From assembly GCA_021234155.1 (NCBI GenBank), contig JAJEKV010000058.1, forward strand, positions 6,336,600-6,400,599: a stretch of DNA of 64,000 nt, written 5' to 3'. Positions 19,740-30,432 of this stretch are shown here, piece after piece. Every line of letters starts with the position of its first letter. The first letter of the stretch is position 1. The notes below the pieces were generated by a model. It saw only the letters and a program-made list of their open reading frames with translations. It was not told the origin of the DNA and did no database searches. The DNA is from Isoetes taiwanensis. Lineage: Eukaryota > Streptophyta > Lycopodiopsida > Isoetales > Isoetaceae. The position numbers and the translations under genes were made by a program.

Positions 19740-20930
19740 GTCTATAATGAGATATACGAATTTTTCTGATGATTACTTATATGTTCTGCTTTGACACTAA
19801 GATTTCGCGGATTTATAGTAGTTTAAGATGGTCTGTTGACTTAAAGAAAAATCGTGGCTGACATAATAGAAGTGGTTCTCTGTCTGATCTTCTTAGAATG
19901 ACGAAATGACAGTAATACTAGGTTTTATGCTTTACTTGGTAAAAAGATTGTTAAAAACCGGTGCTGGTATAAGAATATTGGTATCTGCCTGGGCTTCTTA
20001 GAATAACGAAATGGCATTATAACAGTTAGATTTTAAGCTTTGCTTGGCAAAAAGAATGCTAAAGAACTATGGTGGCTGATAGATAAAGCCTTATCTGATT
20101 GCAGGCTATTAATAGCCCTGGTCTGTAAGTATGAACAGTAAGGTTTTCATTATTTGGAACTGAGCTAAGTAATAGGTTATGCTTAAGACTTATTTGTGTG
20201 CCCAATATAATCCATAATAGTTGGAAAGGGGCATTTATGCCGAGGAGTGCTTAATCAGATTCTAACGCACTTCATACTTGGATTGGTTGTTATATGCTGA
20301 TAAAAAGAGTTAATGAGATGCATGGTACTGGGAAAATGTATTTAGGGGTGGCTATGCTTCCTAAAGATATGGTCTATTATTGGTGTTGCAAGACTTGCAA
20401 ATCGAAATCGGTATGCTCATATGCTGATAGTTTATGACAGCAAAGTAAGAAAAATATGGTGAATCGTATGTGTGTTAGCAGACCATGCATGTGATATAAT
20501 GTACCCTGTTTTTTAGTCTGGGATTGTGAATATAGGAGAGCATACTCGGTTATTTATAATGCTGTGATTTAAGTGGAGTTAAGGCCTAAAGCCAATAAAG
20601 GTTAAAATGGATAAGTTCATATAGTGGGGAAGAAACAAAATATGTTTTACAGTAGTAATATGGATTTATGGTATGACATGCTGATTGTGACAGATGTATT
20701 TCCTAGATTTCAGAAAAAAGACCTTGTGAAGGTCATCTATATGTAGTATGCCAGCGGTAATTTGGGTGATTGATACCATACTATTTATATTTGGTTGGCT
20801 GTGGTAAGCAGCTTCAAAGTTTCTTCTATACAGGATATGGCACATATAAGAGTATATATGCTGGTATATTTATAACTACAAATTATGATGTGTGTGGCCT
20901 GTCATATTTATTGAATGTTAGGTGAAGGGC

Positions 20931-21037
20931 GAAGAGCCGAGATGTTTTACTGCTTACCTGACGTCCCTTGCACTTTTACCAATTATTTTGCTAATTAGTG
21001 TACTGGTTGGATGCAGGTAACCAAAACATCTCCTCCT
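20931..21037 (+). promoter_or_regulatory. Pseudoknot RNA, copy A2
   Basis: As A1 but with GCTTACCTGACGTCCCTTG intact where A1 has a damaged CTG region. GAGATGTTTT/AAAACATCTC is kept. Exon 2 copy follows (21,017-21,124). Confidence 0.75.
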
Positions 21038-21825
21038 ACAAGTTCATTTATTCTTATGGATGGCTCCACGAAGTTATGTAATGGATACATTACTGGTTAC
21101 AATATGTTTTTATCAAAAGACATGGTGAGATTGTTCTTAAACTCAAAAATATCCTGTTGGATATAAACATTTGCCCATGCTGAAATATTTGGATATTCAC
21201 ATGTGGAAAAGAATCGGATGCATAATATGTGTGGCATGTAAATATGATTTCATGAAAATATGAATTTAAATTTGCTGAAACTTGTTGTGAAGGTTCAAAA
21301 ACAAATAGAAAGGTTTAATAGATGAATATTGAGATGGAGATTTGAGATTACGCTGGATTCTTACGTGTGAGATATAGATGGTTGGATGTAATAATAAGAT
21401 GTTAAATTAAAGGGTGTCTAATGACAAAGGTGAAAGATAGAGTTTGGAAAAAGGAAAATATGACTTGAAGAGATTGAATGAGGATAAGTGAGCTGGATAT
21501 AATGAAAGATTTTCAAAGGTATCATGTGAGATAATAATCATTGTGTTTAAAATATTTAGATTATAGATGATATAATGGCAAAGATCAAAGTTAGAGGGGA
21601 AAATGAATTACATGACTTATATACACTGAAATCGGATAAATAAATAGATTAAGATGAGCAAGGTATTTAAGGTTAAAAATAAAGATTGTGTACTAATATA
21701 TTATGGGACCAGAAGTCTGTGGCCTAGTTAAAAGCTAGGTTGGATATAATTTGGTAGTTTACGTCTTAGATGGAGCTGTGTATATGACTGGTTCATGTAA
21801 ACAGTAAAAGTTTTGATGTAAACTG

Positions 21826-21879
21826 GAAGAAGAAGAAGAAGAAGAAGAAGAAGAAGAAGAAGAAGAAGAAGAAGAAGAA
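21826..21879 (+). repeat. (GAA)n tract between A and B, about 18 units
   Basis: Pure GAA on the plus strand; precedes B with AAAAAGAAATTTG. Confidence 0.95.
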
Positions 21880-22202
21880 AAAGAAATTTGAAAAACTGGT
21901 GGTTGATTATGCGACAACAATGGCTAGCAGCATGTTTGCCTAGGGTCACTGATCTAGCACTGAGTAACTTGTTTCTTCTCTTGCCTATATTAATAGATAT
22001 TTTATTTGTGATAGCCAAAAAAGCTATAACACAAATTTTTACCTAATGTCTGGGCTAAAAGGCAGCACATCTGGTGAGGTTTAATAACCCATTATGGTGA
22101 TATAAAAATTCCGAATGGCGTTCGAGGTATGTCATTTGTCTACCATACTATGTTTATCTACAATAAGTATAATATAGTATATGTATTTGCTTAACATATA
22201 CC

Positions 22203-22451
22203 ATGGGCAAAGGGAGAATGGAAACCTTTGAAAAAAATAAGATCTGGCAATATCGATGCAGAATACCAACTAGGGTAGATTTTATTTCACTAGGTTTTTG
22301 CAGGCTAAGATTGATGGGTGCTTGTGCCAAAAAACTTTCGGTGCCGCCAGAATTAAATGGGCCGCTCGAAATTAAAGACTGGCAGATCTCTTCACATATC
22401 TACCACTGTGAGAATTGGCTTTATGGAATGAAGCCCGGAACTTGCCGTTGA
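22203..22451 (+). CDS. Small leader ORF of B units (82 aa), doubtful
   Basis: ATG in an ACCATGGGC context opens MGKGRMETFEKNKIW... and stops 63 bases before exon 1. The frame is intact and the same in all three B units, but the DNA is near-identical there too, so that is weak evidence. No homologue is visible in units A, C, D, E, G or H. It could be an upstream ORF or chance. Confidence 0.25.
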   Translation: MGKGRMETFEKNKIWQYRCRIPTRVDFISLGFCRLRLMGACAKKLSVPPELNGPLEIKDWQISSHIYHCENWLYGMKPGTCR

Positions 22452-22513
22452 AACTTTGTTTGGCGCTCAAAAATCTTCTGCTATCACTGTGTGAGCATAC
22501 CTGGATCTCCAAG

Positions 22514-22672
22514 ATGCCAAAGGGTGTATACGAACGCGGTCCCGGTAAGAAAGCTAAGGGATCAAACTCTGGTGGTTTTCCTTCTAGGAAGCTGGACAAG
22601 AGCAGCTTTGGACGAAAACCCAGCAATATAGGAGCTGCTCAAGGCAATGGAAAACGTGGCTCTCCAAATCAG
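22514..22672 (+). CDS. Element B1 exon 1 (MPKGVY leader peptide)
   Basis: 53 codons, MPKGVYERGPGKKAK..., basic and Gly/Ser-rich, ending phase 0 at CAG|GTCCTT. The protein similarity to A, E and H exon 1 is stronger than that of the surrounding DNA, which argues for coding. The donor lacks the usual +3 to +5 bases. Confidence 0.65.
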
Positions 22673-23467
22673 GTCCTTTTACTATAACCATATCTTTGCT
22701 GCTTGCCTATTTCAAGCTTAAGAGTAGAAATATCCGCTCAGATGGGGTTACTTGGTCCATTTTGGATTCACCATCTCCAAAAGGGCGCTTTTTCATTAAA
22801 GGGATATAAGGCCCAGGTCTGATATTCGCCTCATTTATAGAATTAAAAATAAATAATTGGTGTTTGCCCTGCCTAACAAATATTGTGCTTCCAGTATACA
22901 CAGCTGTGGTTGGTTGTGATAGCAGGCCTATGTCTAGTTTTTATGCCAAAAATGGTCTGAACCACAAAGTTTTGCATCGTGACATATGAGATTAGCTGCC
23001 AAATGATTGTATAGTTACCTATATTCCTGGACTTATGATCGCTTACCACGGATTTAGCATGTGGCTGTTATATGAGCATGAAAACTGTTAAGTCCGATCT
23101 CCATATCTATGCAATCTTGATGCTGTTAGCCAATGATGGGAGACCTTCTGAAAGACTTATTAAGAAACTTTGAGATAGAAAAGCAGTAGTAACGGGATAT
23201 GCTTTTCCGAAATAATGGTAACCTGTTATATCTACTTAATGCATTAGTACAATAACATGCTTTAGTAGTGTCCTGCAGGTTTGTACTAATCTTGTGTTAA
23301 AATGTAAGGATATTCTTTCATAACTCAGATTACTAGCAGGCCTTAAACCTGATACATTGTTGGTACTGGCCACCACCTGGTAAATGAGTTAGATCAGCTT
23401 TTATTAGCCTGCTGAAATCATGAATGTTTGAGGAGGCTAATCTAGTTTAAGTGAGCTGAAAATGATA

Positions 23468-23584
23468 GGTGAAGGGCGATAAGCCAGAGTGTTCTAAAGC
23501 TTACCTGACGCCCCTTGGCTAGTTACCTAATTATGCTAACTTTGTCATTGTTTGGGTGCAGGTAACCAGAACTCTCTCTCCTGG
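23468..23584 (+). promoter_or_regulatory. Pseudoknot RNA, copy B1
   Basis: AAGGGCG/CGCCCCTT, TAAGC/GCTTA (A-U where family A has G-U) and pseudoknot AGAGTGTTCT with AGAACTCTCT (9 of 10 pairs). GTTACC/GGTAAC encloses ATGCTAAC and GGGTGCAG. Confidence 0.75.
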
Positions 23585-23664
23585 ACTTGTTTTCAGCTAC
23601 TTGAGGTTACAAATGATTGACCATAAGAAGTTTATGGGCTGCTGTAGTGATCTTGCTGAATTTG
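23562..23664 (+). CDS. Element B1 exon 2
   Basis: 103 bases from after GGGTGCAG to donor TTTG|GTGAGATC: VTRTLSPGLVFSYLRLQMID... ending phase 1. With the acceptor ACAAAG|GG at 24,464 the frame continues as GIWIKQLADIGYG in exon 3, aligned with the A protein. Confidence 0.6.
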
Positions 23665-24262
23665 GTGAGATCTTACCTTGCTGAATAAATTAGAAAACGA
23701 GTAATGCACACATTCAGATTGCATTATGGTTGGAAATATATACTCCATTGTATCAAATCCATTTGGAGATGTCTACTACATTATTTGTAGGATGGCTAAA
23801 AGAGGGCTGTTATAACAACAGATTTCTATTATATCCACATTGTTTCCTTAAAAAATTATGAAATACATTAATTTGAATAATTCAATAGCAAAATATTCTT
23901 ATGCTGAACAGGATAAACTAAATGAGATGTTTTATTTTAAGTCATGTCCAAATATTAAATTAAAAATCAAGTTATATGGTTATAAGTTTAAACAACACTG
24001 CTATGACGTAAATAATGATGTATTTTCTACTTAACATAACAGCCAAAAACATGGATTATTGTAAGATTATCTAAATGTAAAGAAAATTGACTATAATTAT
24101 AACGATTAATGGGAATAAGAGTACCTGATGTGGCCTGGTTCTTGAAAAGAATCCAGGGTAGATATTGGCTTGCATGTGCTTACTATGAACGAGGCATTTA
24201 ATATTTTTATCTGGCCGTAGTCTTAGTATGAACATAATCGAAGAAGAAATAGTGACATCTAC

Positions 24263-24282
24263 TTGTTGGAGGTATCCAACAA
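24263..24282 (+). other. Covarying hairpin after GAAGAA, B1
   Basis: TTGTTGGA GGTA TCCAACAA, fully paired. Confidence 0.7.
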
Positions 24283-24464
24283 ACGCATCATTTCTGAAAC
24301 CATTCTTAAAATCTATCCTTGATAGTACTTCTTATGAATTTGATCCCTTAGTCTACTGGTTGATTTCATTGCTGGTATGAAATGTTGAAAAATTGAAAAC
24401 TATTTAATGTTGGAGTTGTTTTAAGTACTAATAACTCCTTGGTTTTGTTAAACATAGTACAAAG

Positions 24465-25954
24465 GGATCTGGATCAAGCAGCTTGCTGATATCGGATATG
24501 GAGCAATAGGGAGAGCTCCTAACAGGGCGGTACAGTACCTGTTATGTCTTATCCCTAACCCTGACATACACGAGGTAATCCTGAAGTTAAATAGGGAACT
24601 ACCACCTGATTCTTACTCCCCGGTGATCTATCTGGGATTTAGTGCATGGCTGGATTTGTTCTTAAAAATGGACGGACTTGGGATGAAAGGCCCACAATGT
24701 GAACAGATTCTGCAACAAATGTTTTTGGATATTCCAAATATACTAGCTGATCGGACGGATCTTGATGATATGCTTGCAATAGAGTGCAAAGCTGGCGTTA
24801 ACTATCTGGAAAAGGTTAACAAGGTGAAAGATAAAACAAGACATTCAATGCTGATCCAAAACCCCGCCGATAACAATGAGTCCGAGAGCACCACCCCTCG
24901 GATTCACTAAGTTCATTCCCCAAGAGGACATTGAAATTATAAAAGTGAAGGGGATGTTAGCCCCACCATTGTGAATGACAATATGGTTAGGCTCACCCCC
25001 ATAATCGCCTGCCTTTTCTTTTCATAATTTCAGAAATGGCCATAGAATGGTCGGGAGAAGAATTTGACCATGGACCGTGGGCGCAGATCAAAATTTCAAC
25101 ACCCTTGCACCTATAAGTCCACAAACATGGATTCTCGATTGCGGTTTAACCAATGATCATCTAGTGGAAATTGATGAAGCCGCCAAAATATGATCAAGCT
25201 TCATGACAAGGAGGAAATTGAATTCCCATTCGGTTTAACTCTATTCGACAAACAGTGCCAAAACAACTCAGGTATAACACTGTTTGTGAAAGCCCACATG
25301 GCATATCCCCGGTATCAAAAGAGAGTACAACTATCTACACAGATATGGAGATCATTTAGCCCATACTTTAAGTGCAATTGCACTGACTCATCTGCTTGCA
25401 AGGACTCCATTACCTGGTTTGATCAGGCCATATGGTTTGCATGCAACCATTTGGATATGGTATACCCCAGATATTCCCCTGCTGGCCGACTGGGGGCGTT
25501 CCTGAGCTTCATTCAGCAGAAGTTAAAAAAACCAGTGATGGCTCACTTGGTTTATCTTCAGGTAAGAGACATGATGATTCAAGTTACCAATAAATTGGCT
25601 GCAGACCCTCAGTGCAATGTGCAAGCAACATTTGGCAACACCAAGCTCGTCAATGTATGCGAAATGATGATCAAATCACGAGCATTCCTGCTGACTAAAC
25701 ATAATATGCCTGTGGAGGATCAAAATACGTCTATTCCAACTCAGGTTTCTAGTGATAGACATGAAGACTTCATGCCTCCTAGAGTCACTAGAATGAGTGC
25801 AAGTTCCAGCTGTCAAGTAATTGAAAATATTGCAGAAGGATCTGATTCCATTGTTAACTGTACCAACAATGATGAAGCTTCGGTTTGTAAGGGACCTAGG
25901 CCAGCAGATTCGTCTAGGACTGATAACGTGAAGCAAGCCCGCCTGATGTACTAG
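24465..25954 (+). pseudogene. Element B1 exon 3, frame-disrupted copy
   Basis: Same protein as B2 exon 3 (31,314-32,800) but broken between about 24,836 and 25,200. Every difference there sits at a CTG or CAG in B2 (CCTGCTG read as CCCCGCCG, CTGG as CTCGG, CCAGAA as CCAAA). After 25,190 the frame is open to TAG at 25,952-25,954. The donor CAG|GTAAGA is at 25,561. Confidence 0.65.
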
Positions 25955-26439
25955 TACAAGGTAACCCAATATTCTTATTGGAAACTTATCACTGAAATAG
26001 TCCAATGTACTAATTCAGTATATATCTGCTCATGCAGGTAGGATGCAGGCACCAAAGTGGCCGGGCATGCCACAAATGCATACATAAGCATTATGAACAA
26101 TGAACCATGCCAATACATATGCTATTTTCAGAATTTGACTATCGTATAACGATGTTTTGTAAAGAAACGGATTAATGGCAAATCGATGGCCATACTTTTG
26201 TATAAAAACAGTTCGATTATAATATAATCTTATGTTATGGAATCATTTGTCTTCATGGCAATAGTACAGCAACATAATAAGTAATAATGTAACTGGCTAT
26301 TCTGGAATGGTCGGGCTAAGATCAGTAGCATGTGTTTGATAAACAAGGAGCATGTGTTTGATAAACAAGGAGCCTCATGTTTTCTCTCCTTTAAAGTTAC
26401 ATGTCAAGCATCATGTACTAATTGAACCTAATATTTTAG

Positions 26440-28503
26440 GTGGAAGATTTGGATGCTGAACGTGCCATTTGTTTGGGACCTAATGGGAGGAAGACCCTTT
26501 CCAAAAAAATAAGCCTGGCTAATAAAAAGGTTAGAGTACACTTTCGCTTCTCCTCAAAAATGATTGATTGCATCAATCTAAGAGAGACAATCAAAGAGTA
26601 TTTGTACATGAGATTAGGGGACTTCGGGACGCATATCATGCAAAAAACATGCATTGGTTGGATGTATGACAGCCAACTAGCTGAAATGGTATACAAACCA
26701 TACAGGACATTTGCTGAAGCCGAGTTACCTAAGTGTATTTGTCACATACCGGGGATGAAAAAATTCATTGATCCTAGAGTGGGCCATGTCAGAACCATGG
26801 ATCTCAGCATTATCAAATCCAAAGAGTTAAGAAAAATGTTCAAGAAAGGCCTGAACTTTATTCCCGACAAACCCCTGAATATACATAAATTCATGGAGAA
26901 TGTGAGAAATGGAATTGACATTATGTTCAAGGGTTTTGAAAAATGTGGATTCAACATCCATCCTTATGAGGCTGACAGCATCAAGAATGGACTACTGATA
27001 TATATCAAAAACAAGACTATGACTAAAATAAGGGAATCCACTGGTAGACATGATTCCATGCAGGAACATAAGGTTAAGGCTTGCCTCAGTTGGCTTATCC
27101 GTAACCTCTACGTCTCATGTGTTGATAAGGCAGCCAACGTGCCATCATTCATTTGTCCGTGGCATATCAAGGAGATGGCCAGGATAAGACTACATGGCAA
27201 AGACTTCAGCAGATGTACTAATAACAGGGACACTAAGTTGGAGCTGATTAACAGTGAGCTCCAGGACAAATTCCAGCTCCAATGCCCATACCAAGACAGA
27301 TTACCATATCTACTTGGTATATATAAGGCGCATAAAGGGGAATATCGTTGGATCACTAATGCCAACAGAACAATCTTCACCTTACCAGCGAAAATCATTG
27401 CCAGAGGACTGAGTGGTCTCACTGAAATTTTGCCTAAGGCATACATGAAAAGACTAGAAAAGATCAACATATTGCTTCCAGGCAAAGTGAATCCATTCTG
27501 GATAGTCAGTTCAGTTTATGAATTTATGCTTAATCTGCCCAACAAAATTAACAGCATTTTCACGGCTGACATTTCAAAATGCTATGAGAATATTCCCTTA
27601 CAAGGAAGTGATGGGATCTGTGCTATTATAACGGAAGTAATCAGTATGGCCATAGACTTTATGACTGGACATGGAAAGGAAGTAATGCTTGGTTATAGAA
27701 TTTTAAATGATGACATCAAATACACCTGGGACTGCAAAAAACAGCCAGGAAATTCATGGCAGTACCTAAATAAGATTGAATTCTGTGAACTCAATATATG
27801 GCTGCTTAACAATTGCTATGTGATACAAGGTGAAGAACTATGGAGGCAAGCCTGCGGTATCCCTATGGGATTTGCTTGTTCCCCTGAATGGTGTAATCTA
27901 TACCTATCCTTCTTTGAAATGAAACATATTGAGAGATTGGCTGCCCAAGGTAGATTCCAGGAAATCATAAGGTTTAAAGATGCGAGGAGGTACATTGATG
28001 ACCTATGCATACCTAATGGAGGTGATCTGTCATTGTACTTTCAGGATGGCAAGAACTGTACTGAATGCTGTAATATCTACAACTTGGAGGTTCTGCAGAT
28101 TAAGGATGAAACCCAATATCAGATAGTAGACAATAACCGGGGAAAGTTTGGATACCGTGGTAACTTTCTGGACGTTACCATTGAAATACTGGAACCTTCC
28201 TCTGGTTTATTTATTACATATAAATATGACAAAAGGGATAAGCTGCCCTTTCGGATCATGAAATTTATACATGCATCTAGCTGTCGCCCATATTTAAATG
28301 CAAGCAGAGTCATCGTATCCCAAGTGCTGCCCATCTTATATGTTAATTCCAGTCCTATCAGGGCTCGTGCGGACTTGATTACACTAATACAAGAATTTGT
28401 TAACAATGGCTTTGAGCAGAAAGACCTTGTGGAAAATATTAACAGGCTGATAGTGGATAATACTTTTCCGGGCCTGACATACAACATCCACGAAGTTTGG
28501 TAA
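26440..28503 (+). CDS. Element B1 reverse transcriptase exon (Penelope-like), intact
   Basis: 687 codons following acceptor ATTTTAG. It has no ATG at the start, consistent with splicing from exon 3 (intron 25,562-26,439, phase 0). Residues: CICHIPGM ~99, GHVRTMDLSI ~115, KKGLNFIPDKP ~135 (Penelope-like N-terminal box), finger motif YKAHKGEYRWITNA ~295, motif A TADISKCYENIP 386-397, motif B ACGIPMGFACSP 471-482, motif C RRYIDDLC 516-523 (catalytic D520, D521), FLDVTIEI ~576, thumb region ending GLTYNIHEVW. An insertion of about 70 residues separates motifs A and B. No GIY-YIG or other endonuclease, no RNase H. It copies RNA into DNA, presumably its own transcript. The alternative is the rvt family of cellular RTs, but those are mostly single-copy. 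Confidence 0.85.
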   Translation: MEDLDAERAICLGPNGRKTLSKKISLANKKVRVHFRFSSKMIDCINLRETIKEYLYMRLGDFGTHIMQKTCIGWMYDSQLAEMVYKPYRTFAEAELPKCICHIPGMKKFIDPRVGHVRTMDLSIIKSKELRKMFKKGLNFIPDKPLNIHKFMENVRNGIDIMFKGFEKCGFNIHPYEADSIKNGLLIYIKNKTMTKIRESTGRHDSMQEHKVKACLSWLIRNLYVSCVDKAANVPSFICPWHIKEMARIRLHGKDFSRCTNNRDTKLELINSELQDKFQLQCPYQDRLPYLLGIYKAHKGEYRWITNANRTIFTLPAKIIARGLSGLTEILPKAYMKRLEKINILLPGKVNPFWIVSSVYEFMLNLPNKINSIFTADISKCYENIPLQGSDGICAIITEVISMAIDFMTGHGKEVMLGYRILNDDIKYTWDCKKQPGNSWQYLNKIEFCELNIWLLNNCYVIQGEELWRQACGIPMGFACSPEWCNLYLSFFEMKHIERLAAQGRFQEIIRFKDARRYIDDLCIPNGGDLSLYFQDGKNCTECCNIYNLEVLQIKDETQYQIVDNNRGKFGYRGNFLDVTIEILEPSSGLFITYKYDKRDKLPFRIMKFIHASSCRPYLNASRVIVSQVLPILYVNSSPIRARADLITLIQEFVNNGFEQKDLVENINRLIVDNTFPGLTYNIHEVW

Positions 28504-28540
28504 TATTTACCGGATACCACGTCCACTTTGTTTCTTCATG

Positions 28541-28631
28541 TAGGGTCAGGGGACCCCTCCTTTATAGAGGGTCCCACCATATGCCCCCTATAAATGAAGG
28601 GGTCCCTACATCCCGAGGGCGGGATGAGGGA
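28541..28631 (+). other. Structured 3' end of B1 internal region
   Basis: GGGACCCCTCC...GAGGGTCCC hairpin, a CCCCCTATAAATGAAGGGG hairpin, then CATCCCGAGGGCGGGATG and AGGGA directly before (GAA)n. The terminal 23 bases are purine-rich. Confidence 0.75.
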
Positions 28632-28721
28632 GAAGAAGAAGAAGAAGAAGAAGAAGAAGAAGAAGAAGAAGAAGAAGAAGAAGAAGAAGAAGAAGAAGAA
28701 GAAGAAGAAGAAGAAGAAGAA
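28632..28721 (+). repeat. (GAA)n tract B1/B2, about 30 units
   Basis: Pure GAA. Poly-E, poly-K and poly-S frames over it are not genes. Confidence 0.95.
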
Positions 28722-29355
28722 AAAGAAATTTGAAAAACTGGTGGTTGATTATGCGACAACAATGGCTAGCAGCATGTTTGCCTAGGGTCACTGATCTAGC
28801 ACTGAGTAACTTGTTTCTTCTCTTGCCTATATTAATAGATATTTTATTTGTGATAGCCAAAAAAGCTATAACACAAATTTTTACCTAATGTCTGGGCTAA
28901 AAGGCAGCACATCTGGTGAGGTTTAATAACCCATTATGGTGATATAAAAATTCCGAATGGCGTTCGAGGTATGTCATTTGTCTACCATACTATGTTTATC
29001 TACAATAAGTATAATATAGTATATGTATTTGCTTAACATATACCATGGGCAAAGGGAGAATGGAAACCTTTGAAAAAAATAAGATCTGGCAATATCGATG
29101 CAGAATACCAACTAGGGTAGATTTTATTTCACTAGGTTTTTGCAGGCTAAGATTGATGGGTGCTTGTGCCAAAAAACTTTCGGTGCCGCCAGAATTAAAT
29201 GGGCCGCTCGAAATTAAAGACTGGCAGATCTCTTCACATATCTACCACTGTGAGAATTGGCTTTATGGAATGAAGCCCGGAACTTGCCGCTGAAACTTTG
29301 TTTGGCGCTCAAAAATCTTCTGCTATCACTGTGTGAGCATACCTGGATCTCCAAG

Positions 29356-29514
29356 ATGCCAAAGGGTGTATAAGAACGCGGTCCCGGTAAGAAAGCTAAG
29401 GGATCAAACTCTGGTGGTTTTCCTTCTAGGAAGCTGGACAAGAGCAGCTTTGGACGAAAACCCAGCAATATAGGAGCTGCTCAAGGCAATGGAAAACGTG
29501 GCTCTCCAAATCAG
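29356..29514 (+). pseudogene. Exon 1 copy in B2, nonsense
   Basis: Starts MPKGV then TAA, where B1 has TAC (TATACGAA read as TATAAGAA). The rest of the exon and the CAG|GTCCTT donor are unchanged. B3 has the same change. Confidence 0.65.
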
Positions 29515-30320
29515 GTCCTTTTACTATAACCATATCTTTGCTGCTTGCCTATTTCAAGCTTAAGAGTAGAAATATCCGCTCAGATGGGGTTACTTGGTCC
29601 ATTTTGATTCACCATCTCCAAAAGGGCTTTTTTCATTAAAGGGATATAAGGCCCAGTCTGATATTCGCCTCATTTATAGAATTAAAAATAAATAACAAAG
29701 GTTTGCCCTGTCTAACAAATATTGTGCTTCCAAAGATATACACGGTACCGTGGTTGGTTGTGATAGCGGGCCTATGTCTAGTTTTTATGCCAAAAATGGT
29801 CCGAACCACAAAGTTTTGCATCGTGACATATGAGATTAGTCTGCCAAATGATTGTATAGTTACCTATATTCCTGGACTTATGATCGCTTACCACGGATTT
29901 AGCATGTGGCTGTTATATGAGCATGAAAACTGTTAAGTCCGATCTCCATATCTATGCAATCTTGATGTCTTTGTTAGCCAATGATGGGAGACCTTCCGAA
30001 AGACTTATTAAGAAACTTTGAGATAGAAAAGCAAAGAGTAACGGGATATGCTTTTCCCGAAAATAATGGTAACCTTATTATATCTACTTAATGCATTAGT
30101 ACAATAACATGCTTTAGTAGTGTCCTCGCAGTTTGTACTAATCTTGTGTTAAAATGTAAGGATATTCTTTCATAACTCGAGATTACTAGCGTGCCTTAAA
30201 CCCGATACATTGTTGGTACTCGCCACCACCACGGTAAATGAGTTAGATCGCTTTTTATTAGCCCGCTGAAATCATGAATGTTTGAGGAGGCTAATCTAGT
30301 TTAAGTGAGTGAAAATGATA

Positions 30321-30432
30321 GGTGAAGGGCGATAAGCCGTGTTCTAAAGCTTACCCGACGCCCCTTGGCTAGTTACCTAATTATGCTAACTTTGTCATTG
30401 TTTGGGTGCGGGTAACGAACTCTCTCTCTGGA
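30321..30432 (+). promoter_or_regulatory. Pseudoknot RNA, copy B2 (damaged bases)
   Basis: Same layout as B1 with several CAG/CTG sites altered (AAGCCAGAG read as AAGCCG, GTGCAGG as GTGCGGG). Exon 2 copy follows at 30,412-30,511. Confidence 0.6.

Larger units (their letters stand above)
11681..21825 (+). mobile_element. Element A: pseudo-LTR / internal / pseudo-LTR retroelement
   Basis: Composite of a 5' unit (11,681-14,767), an internal region with exon 3, intron 3 and RT (14,768-18,740), a short GAA joint (18,741-18,754) and a second 5' unit (18,755-21,825). The two units are almost identical by eye, as expected for a recent insertion. The (GAG)n and (GAA)n tracts flank the whole. The arrangement recalls Penelope-like elements, in which partial tandem copies form pseudo-LTRs and spliceosomal introns are kept through retrotransposition. 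The RT has one in-frame stop and exon 3 a frameshift, so this copy is damaged or misread. Confidence 0.75.
18755..21825 (+). repeat. A right 5' unit (pseudo-LTR-like)
   Basis: Near-identical to 11,681-14,767 and cut off at the same internal GAAGAA point, where it passes into (GAA)n and then element B. It lacks exon 3 and RT. Confidence 0.85.
21886..24239 (+). repeat. B1 5' unit
   Basis: 2.35 kb from TTTGAAAAACTGG to the base before GAAGAAG at 24,240. Confidence 0.85.

Noticed and set aside
21826-21886. Element B nested inside element A2 at its internal GAAGAA
   Set aside because: Nesting would leave the A2 3' half (exon 3 and RT) downstream of B; none is found.
26440-28503. LTR retrotransposon, hepadnavirus-like or DIRS identity based on YMDD/YIDD
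   Set aside because: No RNase H, integrase, protease or tyrosine recombinase is present; the KGLNFIP box, GIPMG motif B, FLDVTI and kept introns fit Penelope-like RTs better.
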